Source of the DNA: Adlercreutzia rubneri
GTDB lineage: Bacteria > Actinomycetota > Coriobacteriia > Coriobacteriales > Eggerthellaceae
Assembly: GCF_009755265.1 (NCBI RefSeq)
Contig: NZ_WPOO01000002.1
Span: 62,001-126,000, forward strand
Direction: 5' to 3'
Length of the DNA: 64,000 nt
Below are positions 16,766 through 23,057 of this stretch, piece after piece (the first letter of the stretch is position 1; the number at the start of each line of letters is the position of its first letter). The translations under genes and the position numbers were made by a program. The notes under the pieces are model-generated. The model made no database searches, was not told the origin of the DNA, and worked only from the letters and a program-made list of their open reading frames with translations.

Positions 16766-17496
16766 CTAATTCTCGAGCAGCAGTTCTCCGTTGTCGAGCT
16801 TCTCCTGCAAGTAGTCGCGGAAGTAAGGGAGGTCGAACCCCACGAGGCCGCGTGCGCGTTTGCCAATGATGCCGGCGTCGATAAGCCGCTTGCGGTACTG
16901 CGCCACGACGGAAGAGGAACGCCCCAGCCGCTCGACGAGATCGGCGATGCGGCTGTCCCCTTCATCTTCCAGCATAGCTGCGGCGAAACGAAGGTCGCCG
17001 GGGGAGAGCTCGGCGAAGGTGGCGTCCAAAATACGGTAGGTCATTTCCTGCTGTGCGATGGCGATACCGCGCGCGAAGTCGGCCGAATCGAGTGTGCTAG
17101 CCCGGGGATTTTCGTCCCAGGCGTAGTACCCGACAAGCTGGAGCATGAAAGGAAAGCCGCCGATGGACTCCGTCGCTGCAGTCAGCGCCGCTGCGTCAAC
17201 GTTGCGGTTGCCTGCTTGGGCCGTGCGCACGAGCGCTGCGGAAACCTCGCCGTCGGGAATGCGGTCAAGCGCCCTGCGGTTCGAGCGCCGGAGAAACGAC
17301 ACGGTCTTGTTGTTGAGCAAAGATGAGATGTTGTGCGGCAGTCCCGCCATGAGGAGCGCTACCTTGCGCCCCTCCCGAACAAAGTGCTGGTAGAAGGCGG
17401 CAAGCTGAACCATTTCGTCGAGCGTCGGATCGACTTCGTCGACGGTGAAGAGCACGCCGACTCCTTGGGGGTGAAAGGATTCTCCTCGATGCCCAC
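16766..17496 (-). pseudogene. AAA ATPase with C-terminal winged helix, internally deleted
   Basis: A GTG at 17496 with GGAGG upstream starts a peptide reading GIEENPFTP, which is how a family of actinobacterial ATP-binding proteins begins. Around 17458-17465 the sequence jumps, in a different frame, to GVLFTVDEVDPTLDEM, the Walker B segment. The region that should hold Walker A (about 80 or more residues) is missing. The remaining 229 residues include sensor-like GGFPFMLQLVGYYAW and a C-terminal winged helix (RIADLVERLGRSSSVVAQY). An out-of-frame internal deletion best explains this. A decameric repeat array lies directly upstream. Confidence 0.75.
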
Positions 17497-17510
17497 AATG
17501 CCTCCTTCTA

Positions 17511-17620
17511 AGTTTTACTAAGGAGTTCTAAGTTTCACTAAGTTTAACTAAGGAGTTCTAAGTTTCACTAAGTTTAACTAAGTTCTTCTAAGGAGTTCTA
17601 AGTTTCACTAAGTTTCTCGA
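17511..17620 (-). repeat. decamer/30-bp direct repeat array upstream of the AAA ATPase remnant
   Basis: The stretch is built of 10-base units of the form AGTTTNACTA and AGGAGTTCTA. A perfect 30-bp unit occurs at 17521-17550 and 17551-17580, and a third, slightly changed unit at 17591-17620 follows one extra decamer. It ends about 15 bases before the GTG start of the minus-strand ATPase remnant, so it occupies that gene's promoter/leader. Confidence 0.85.
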
Positions 17621-17667
17621 TTCGGAATGAGGTTGACTTTTCAGCTGCTGATGTCGGGATACCGTTA

Positions 17668-17760
17668 CCTATATAAAAACGTGGTGAATCACAAAATTCT
17701 CCTATGCAAAAACGTGGTGATTTGCAAAAATAACCTATGCAAAAACGTGAATCACCCTGA
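17668..17760 (+). repeat. three direct repeats with exact 33-bp period upstream of AAA-DUF4143 gene
   Basis: Core CCTATRYAAAAACGTG occurs at 17668, 17701 and 17734, exactly 33 bp apart. Flanking GTGAATCAC-like half-sites also recur. The last copy ends about 10 bases before the ATG at 17770, so the array covers the promoter and leader. Confidence 0.85.
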
Positions 17761-17769
17761 AAGGATGCC

Positions 17770-19143
17770 ATGAAGCGCCAGGCCATCGAAGATATGAAGC
17801 GCTGGAAAGAATCTCCTCGACGAAAGCCGCTCATCGTGAGCGGAGCCCGGCAGGTGGGGAAAACGTGGCTTATGAAGGAGTTTGGGCGAGCGTACTTCAG
17901 GGAAACGGCGTACATCACCTTCGATGACAATCCCCAGCTCATCGCCGCTTTCGAAGGATCGTTGTCGCCGAACAGGCTCCTTCCCATACTCCAAGCTGAA
18001 GCAGGCGTCCGCATCGACAAGCATACTCTGCTCATTCTTGATGAGATACAAGAATCCCCTCGCGCCATTCAATCGCTCAAGTACTTCAACGAGCAAACTC
18101 CCCATATTCCCGTTGTTGCGGGCGGATCGGCGCTCGGACTTGCGTTGCGGCGGGGGAAGCGAACGGAAAATAAGCCGCAGGCGCGGGCTTCATTCCCTGT
18201 GGGGAAAGTGAGCTTTCTCGATCTCTACCCTCTCAGTTTCCGGGAGTTTTTAGACGGTGTTGGTGAGGAATTGTTGGCTGAATTGGTGTCTGCTCTTGAC
18301 TGGGATGCCATGGCCCCGTTCCACGACCGGTTGATCGAGCTGCTGAAACAATATCTATTCGTAGGGGGAATGCCGGAGGCGGTGCTTTCCTTCGCAGAAA
18401 CGTCGGATCCAGCGGAGGCGCGCCGTGTGCACAGCGAGCTCTTGCGCTCCTACAACGCCGATTTCTCAAAGTATGCCGACGATGCGCTAGCAGAACGGAT
18501 TCGTCGTGTCTGGCGGGCGGTGCCGACAAACTTGGCCAAAGAAAACCGTAAGTTTATGTTTTCCAAGATACGGGAGTCGGCGAGAGCCCGGGAGTACGAA
18601 GATGCTCTGCAATGGCTGACCGACACCTCGCTTGTGTGTCCCTCGAGTTGTGTGAGCGTGCCCGAGTCGCCTCTTGCGTCTCATGAAGACGAGGGAGTGT
18701 TCAAGGTCTATGTGCTCGATGTGGGTCTACTTGGCGCAATGTGCAACTTGAGTGCCCGAACTATTCTCGATAGCGAGGCGTTGTTCAGTTCATTCAAGGG
18801 GGCGCTTGCAGAGCAGCTCGTTGCCCAAGAACTGCTTGCGAGCGGCCAGGCGGGCAACAAAGTGGATACGGGCAACAAGCTGCACTATTTCATGAACCAG
18901 TCGACGCGCACCGAAATCGATTTCATCGTAGATGGAAACGAGCGAGTGCCGCAGCCCGTGCCCATTGAGGTGAAGGCTGGAACCAATCTGAGGGCGAAAA
19001 GCCTTGCCGCTTTCGTCAAAAAGCATCTCCCAGTACTGGCCTTGCGCACTTCGTTGGCCCCTTTCTCACGTGATGGAGTGATTAAGAACGTGCCACTGTA
19101 CGCGTTCGGTGCCTATTTCCACAAGGAGATCGCAGGACAATGA
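17770..19143 (+). CDS. AAA_14 ATPase with DUF4143 nuclease-like domain
   Basis: 457 residues. An N-terminal P-loop domain has Walker A GARQVGKT (residues 25-32) and Walker B LLILDEIQE near 87-95. An extended middle region (LYPLSFREFLDGVG, FVGGMPEAV) is typical of this family. The C-terminal DUF4143 domain has a PD-(D/E)xK-like signature: D384 in TEIDFIV, then E400 and K402 in PIEVKAG. The biological role of the family is not established; the residues suggest an ATP-dependent DNA-acting or nuclease protein. Upstream lies a private 33-bp repeat array. Related proteins in the window are at 19533 and 54049. ATG 17770 has GAAAGGA upstream. Confidence 0.85.
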   Translation: MKRQAIEDMKRWKESPRRKPLIVSGARQVGKTWLMKEFGRAYFRETAYITFDDNPQLIAAFEGSLSPNRLLPILQAEAGVRIDKHTLLILDEIQESPRAIQSLKYFNEQTPHIPVVAGGSALGLALRRGKRTENKPQARASFPVGKVSFLDLYPLSFREFLDGVGEELLAELVSALDWDAMAPFHDRLIELLKQYLFVGGMPEAVLSFAETSDPAEARRVHSELLRSYNADFSKYADDALAERIRRVWRAVPTNLAKENRKFMFSKIRESARAREYEDALQWLTDTSLVCPSSCVSVPESPLASHEDEGVFKVYVLDVGLLGAMCNLSARTILDSEALFSSFKGALAEQLVAQELLASGQAGNKVDTGNKLHYFMNQSTRTEIDFIVDGNERVPQPVPIEVKAGTNLRAKSLAAFVKKHLPVLALRTSLAPFSRDGVIKNVPLYAFGAYFHKEIAGQ

Positions 19144-19150
19144 CAACGCT

Positions 19151-19189
19151 CAGGCTGCCACGCAGGGGAGGGAGATACGTGGCGGCCTG
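19151..19189 (+). terminator. hairpin after AAA-DUF4143 gene
   Basis: A 12-bp stem with one G-U pair, CAGGCTGCCACG (19151-19162) with CGTGGCGGCCTG (19178-19189), starts 8 bases after the stop codon. There is no T-run, so its role as a terminator is uncertain. Confidence 0.5.
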
Positions 19190-19251
19190 TATGGGGAAGA
19201 GCGACTAGACGAGAGTAGCCGGCGGTTTTGGCGACTATCCTTGTTCTCGCG

Positions 19252-19400
19252 CTATGCGGCTAGGTAAACCGCAGCAGCGTTGGCGGCGTTGCGGCCAGAG
19301 TTGACGTTGTTGTTCCCTCGCACGGCACAAGGCGCTCGGCAAGATCCTCGACGTGGGTAATTACCACCTGGAGAAGGGTTACGTCCGCGGTGCGACAAAT
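19252..19400 (-). pseudogene. possible C-terminal remnant of a flavin reductase
   Basis: On the minus strand, the end of this stretch reads GNNNVNSGRNAANAAAVYLAA then TAG. That resembles the last residues of the FAD reductases in this window (compare VGRNAAAYAQA at the end of the 11411 gene). A few codons upstream, another frame shows ITHVEDLAERL, like the conserved late segment of such proteins. No continuous frame joins them and there is no start. I read it as a decayed gene tail; the match is short, so confidence is low. Confidence 0.35.
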
Positions 19401-19412
19401 GTCTCCCAAAAG

Positions 19413-19472
19413 TCCAACTTCCTCAACAAAAATGATCCAACTTCCGCAATGAAAACGATCCAACTTCCGCAA
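19413..19472 (+). repeat. three direct repeats with exact 23-bp period upstream of AAA-DUF4143 gene
   Basis: The 14-bp core TCCAACTTCCKCAA occurs at 19413, 19436 and 19459, exactly 23 bp apart. Copies 2 and 3 share a longer match. A -10-like TATAGT follows at 19490-19495, so the last copy covers the expected -35 region of the gene starting at 19533. Confidence 0.85.
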
Positions 19473-19532
19473 TCACCTCGCTGACGTGGTATAGTAGGCG
19501 CACCGATCGATCATTGATGGAAGGGGCGCGCC

Positions 19533-20813
19533 ATGGTGGAGAAGGACGAAGAGCGACAGGAGGGCTATTGGCCGCGCGTGGCCGACGCTGTGCTTCAGCG
19601 GGCGCTTCGGGCTTCCGGCGCCGTTCAGATCGTCGGCGCGAAATGGTGCGGCAAGACCGAGACGGCCAAGCAGCAGGCGCAAAGTGCTGTGTACCTCCAA
19701 GATCCCGACGAGGGTCCCTCTCTGGTCGCTTTGGCCGAAGTGCGCCCGTCGGTGCTCTTGGAAGGCGCCGAGCCGCACCTCATCGACGAATGGCAGATGG
19801 CGCCGCAGCTGTGGGATGCCGTCCGTTTCGCGGTCGACCAGGGGAAGGGCAAGGGCCGGTTCATCCTCACCGGTTCGGCTACGCCCAAGAAGAGACCGAA
19901 GCATTCCGGCGTGGGACGGATATCCCGTATGCATATGCGCCCCATGTCGCTCTTCGAATCCCGCGAGTCTACGGGCGCGGTCTCACTAGCGGGGCTCTTC
20001 GATGGTGCCGCCGAGGTGGGCGCCATATCTGATCGCTCCATCGAGGACATCGCCTTTGCGCTCTGCCGTGGCGGTTGGCCGGAGGCCGTGCTGGAAAGCG
20101 ATCCGGAGATCGCCCTCGACCAGGCTAAGGATTACGTTGCCGAGCTGCTCGACTCGGACATCGACGAGATGGACGACAAGAAGCGCAACTCGACGTGGCT
20201 GCGGGCCATTCTGCGCTCCTATGCGCGCAACATATCCACCGAGGCGAGCCAGGCGACCATCGCAGCGGATATGGGAGGAGAGCCACCTTCGGAGAACACG
20301 GTCGCCGATTACCTCGACGCGCTCCGGCGCACCTACGTTACCGAGGACTTGCCGGCGTGGAATCCGGCGTTGCGCTCCAAGACCGCCGTGCGCACCAGCC
20401 CGACGCGGCACTTCTGCGATCCGAGCATCGGGGCGGCCCTGTTGGGCGCGTCTCCGCGGAAGCTCTTGCTGGACTTTAGTACCTTCGGGCTGTTTTTCGA
20501 ATCGCTGTGCGTGCGTGATCTGCGCGTGTATGCGGCCAAGCTGCGGGGAACCGTCTACCACTATCGCGATAAGACGGGTCTCGAGGCCGACGCCGTCGTC
20601 GTCTTGGACGATGGTCGCTGGGGGGCCGTCGAGGTGAAGCTCGGCGAGAAGCAGGTTGAAGAGGGCGCGGCCCACTTGTTGAAGCTCGCCTCGCGTGTTG
20701 ACGATTCCAAAGAGGGAGCTCCCTCGTTCCTTATGGTGCTCACGGGCCAGCAAGCGGCCTATTGCCGACCGGACGGCGTCTACGTCGTCCCGATAACCTG
20801 CCTGGCCCCGTAG
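19533..20813 (+). CDS. AAA_14 ATPase with DUF4143 nuclease-like domain
   Basis: 426 residues. Walker A variant GAKWCGKT spans residues 35-42; a Walker B-like HLIDEWQMAP follows near 85. The middle region contains FILTGSATPKK (sensor-like) and FALCRGGWPEAV. The C-terminal domain has D353 in EADAVVV and E367/K369 in VEVKLG, the PD-(D/E)xK-like triad. ATG 19533 has GGAAGGGG upstream. It belongs to the same broad family as the gene at 17770 but is a distant, shorter relative, and its upstream repeats are unrelated in sequence. Function is not established; an ATP-driven DNA-binding or nuclease role is inferred. Confidence 0.85.
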   Translation: MVEKDEERQEGYWPRVADAVLQRALRASGAVQIVGAKWCGKTETAKQQAQSAVYLQDPDEGPSLVALAEVRPSVLLEGAEPHLIDEWQMAPQLWDAVRFAVDQGKGKGRFILTGSATPKKRPKHSGVGRISRMHMRPMSLFESRESTGAVSLAGLFDGAAEVGAISDRSIEDIAFALCRGGWPEAVLESDPEIALDQAKDYVAELLDSDIDEMDDKKRNSTWLRAILRSYARNISTEASQATIAADMGGEPPSENTVADYLDALRRTYVTEDLPAWNPALRSKTAVRTSPTRHFCDPSIGAALLGASPRKLLLDFSTFGLFFESLCVRDLRVYAAKLRGTVYHYRDKTGLEADAVVVLDDGRWGAVEVKLGEKQVEEGAAHLLKLASRVDDSKEGAPSFLMVLTGQQAAYCRPDGVYVVPITCLAP

Positions 20814-20879
20814 CGAGAAGGTTGTCCAAAAGCCTTTCTCCGCCCTGTTGGGGCTCCGAAAGAGTCTCGGATTTCTCAG

Positions 20880-21419
20880 CTGGCGGTCAGAGCGCGTCGT
20901 TGCTGCGAGCCGTCGGCGCAGCGTCTTTTGGCCCTTCTCGTCGCCGATGATTTCGAGTCTCTGGAAGCAGGCGATATCGAGGTGCTTATCGCCGGCTTTG
21001 GAGGGCATTGCGCGGCTGGGCTCTCCGAGGTGTTCGGCACCGATTGGGCCGATGGGGCCATCGTCGAGGCTCTCGGATGCGGCGAGGCGGCAAAAAGGAT
21101 GGGCCACTCTGCTGTTTCGTGGGACATGCTGGGCCCAGATGCCTTCCGTGTTGCCCGACAAAACGGCTGGCTGCTCGAGCGCGCCTGCGCAGCGAGCCTT
21201 GATCGACTCGCTGCCTCCGATGCTGAAGCAGGCTCCAATCTCGTCGAGAGCCTGCGGGTCTACGTGGCTTGCGGCGGTGACGCGAACGCGGCGGCTGAGC
21301 GCCTCTGCCAGCACCCCAATTCGGTGCGCAACCGCGTCAACCGTGCTCGCGCGGTGCTGGCGATGGAAGACGCCACGGACAAGCAGCTGTTCGCCTACCT
21401 GTCGATGATCTTCCTCTAG
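20880..21419 (+). pseudogene. 3' remnant of a PucR/CdaR-type regulator
   Basis: From about 20922 the frame reads QRLLALLVADDFESLEAGD, and the C-terminus contains VESLRVYVACGGDANAAAE and HPNSVRNRVNRA. The last parts are the HTH_30 domain of PucR-type regulators. The N-terminal two thirds of such a protein (400-500 residues) are absent. A matching stretch, GQSASLLRAVGA, lies just upstream in another frame, which suggests a frameshift near 20915. No good ribosome binding site is present. It is probably non-functional, although a truncated DNA-binding fragment from the TTG at 20928 cannot be excluded. Confidence 0.6.
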
Positions 21420-21488
21420 GCACCTCGCTTTCGCAGAGCGCTGCGTGCGACAGGGCGCGGCTCGTTTGCGCCGTGGGCGGCCGCAAGC

Positions 21489-21512
21489 CCCGTTGTGGGC
21501 GCCCACAACGGG
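21489..21512. repeat. 24-bp perfect palindrome
   Basis: CCCGTTGTGGGC followed directly by its reverse complement GCCCACAACGGG, with outer GGCGGCC/GGCCGCC arms at 21476 and 21511. It lies between the PucR remnant and the aminotransferase gene and could be a hairpin terminator without T-run, an operator or a REP-like site. Confidence 0.6.
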
Positions 21513-21618
21513 CCGCCTGAGAGCCTGTGGCCGCCTCCATGTCCTGCCTCGGGTTCGCCTTTTATGCTGGACTCACGTTCCTAGCGGAGACCGTGGATCA
21601 GCGAGAAGGAGAACCCCC

Positions 21619-22701
21619 ATGGAGATCAAGGATTTCGAAGTCGAGCAGTGGATGAACCTCTGGGAGACGAAGTGCACCCACAACGTCGCCGAGACGTGCG
21701 TGTACTCGCTGTCCCTCGACCAGCTCTTCGAGCTGACCGGCGGCGACAAGCAGGCGTTTCTGGACGCCTTCGCGGCGCGCCGCCTCACCTACGGCGACAT
21801 CGAGGGTCGCCCCGACCTGCTTTCCGGCATCGCCAAGCTGTACCGCACCGTGGCGCCCGAGCACATCATCCCCACCCACGGGGCCGCCGGCGCCAACGCG
21901 CTCGTGCTCTCGACGCTGGTGAACCCGGGCGATCACGTAGTATCGGTCATGCCCACCTACCAGCAGCTCTACTCCATCCCCGAGATGTGCGGCGCTGCGG
22001 TGGACGTGCTGCATCTGGAGAAGGAGAACGGCTACCACGTGGACGTGGAGGCCCTGGACGCCCTGTGCACGCCGGAGACGAAGGTCATCTGCATCAACAA
22101 TCCCGACAATCCCACGGGCGCCCTGCTCGACGGCGAGACGCTGCGGGCCATCGTGGAGGTGGCGCGCAAGAACGACGCGTGGCTGCACTGCGACGAGGTG
22201 TACCGCCACTTGAACCAGACCGACGAGTACGCCGAGTCGGTCGTCGACCTTTACGACAAGGGCGTCACCACCAGCTCCATGAGCAAGGTGTGGTCGCTGG
22301 CGGGCATCCGTCTGGGCTGGTGCGTCACCAAGGACGAACAGCTGCGCCGAGACCTTCTGTCCCATCGCGACTACAACCTCATCTCCTGCGGCTTGTTCGA
22401 CGAGGCCGTGGGCGCCTACGCGCTGGCCCATGCCGACGCCATCCTCGACCGCAGCCGCCGTATCGTGCGCGAGAATTTGGTTACGCTTTTGGAATGGGTG
22501 GAATCGGAGCCGCACCTGTCCGTCGTTCCGCCCGAGGCCGGCACGACGGCGCTCGTCTACTACGACTACGACATCCCCTCCTACGATTTCTGCACCGATA
22601 TGGTGAAGTTCAACGGTGCCTTCGTCACGCCGGGCGACTGCTTCGAGGAGCCGAAGAGCTTTCGCGTGGGCTACGGCTACTCCGACGATACGGCCAACTG
22701 A
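21619..22701 (+). CDS. PLP-dependent aminotransferase class I/II, probably C-terminally truncated
   Basis: 360 residues. The cofactor-binding NNPDNPTGALLDG, the HCDEVYRHL segment and the Schiff-base lysine in SSMSKVWSLAGIRLGW identify a fold-type I aminotransferase. ATG 21619 has AGAAGGAGA upstream. The protein ends abruptly at GYGYSDDTAN, where homologues continue with a final helix of about 15-25 residues. The bases right after the stop encode, in the same frame, the tail of a different enzyme (ornithine cyclodeaminase). A deletion has probably fused the two genes. Activity may be reduced or retained. Confidence 0.8.
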   Translation: MEIKDFEVEQWMNLWETKCTHNVAETCVYSLSLDQLFELTGGDKQAFLDAFAARRLTYGDIEGRPDLLSGIAKLYRTVAPEHIIPTHGAAGANALVLSTLVNPGDHVVSVMPTYQQLYSIPEMCGAAVDVLHLEKENGYHVDVEALDALCTPETKVICINNPDNPTGALLDGETLRAIVEVARKNDAWLHCDEVYRHLNQTDEYAESVVDLYDKGVTTSSMSKVWSLAGIRLGWCVTKDEQLRRDLLSHRDYNLISCGLFDEAVGAYALAHADAILDRSRRIVRENLVTLLEWVESEPHLSVVPPEAGTTALVYYDYDIPSYDFCTDMVKFNGAFVTPGDCFEEPKSFRVGYGYSDDTAN

Positions 22702-22929
22702 GCGAGCAACGGCGAGATCGAGCGCGGACTGGCTGAGGGCGCCTTCGGCCTGGATCATGTGCTCGGCGAGCTGGGAGACGTGCTGGTGGGGAAGGTGCCG
22801 GGCCGCACGAGCGCCGAGGACGTCACGGTCTTCGACTCGGCGGGCACCGCGCTGCTTGACATTGCCTGTGCCAAGATCGCCCTGGACGCCGCCGCGAGGC
22901 GCGGACTCGGCACCGTGGCAGAGCTCTAG
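22702..22929 (+). pseudogene. C-terminal remnant of ornithine cyclodeaminase/mu-crystallin family
   Basis: In frame with, and directly after, the TGA of the aminotransferase gene, 75 codons read GEIERGLAEGAFGLDHVLGE, then VLVGKVPGRTSAEDVTVFDS and IACAKIALDAAARRGLG. This is the conserved C-terminal segment of ornithine cyclodeaminase-like proteins (normally about 330 residues). There is no start and no N-terminal Rossmann domain, so it is a relic. The original neighbourhood probably paired the aminotransferase with a cyclodeaminase. Confidence 0.7.
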
Positions 22930-23057
22930 AAGGTATTCTCAGGTGGTTTAGAGTTAATTCTGCGCCGTAGTGCTTTTTCCCATGGGCTTGTTACCAATCG
23001 GAAATACTAGACGCGTTATGGTGTGTCTGTTAGCGTCAATACAGGAAAGAGAGAGCT

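Noticed and set aside
17511..17620. CRISPR-like array with 30-bp units
   Set aside because: The units are contiguous decamers without unique spacers, no cas genes are near, and the position is the promoter of an ATPase remnant.
19260..19472. Minus-strand 70-residue frame over the 23-bp repeats
   Set aside because: Its N-terminus is only the translated repeat array. Only the last part may be a reductase relic, in another frame.
22699..22701. Programmed TGA readthrough linking aminotransferase and cyclodeaminase tail
   Set aside because: The downstream part is only a fragment of another enzyme with no N-terminal domain. Deletion fusion is simpler.
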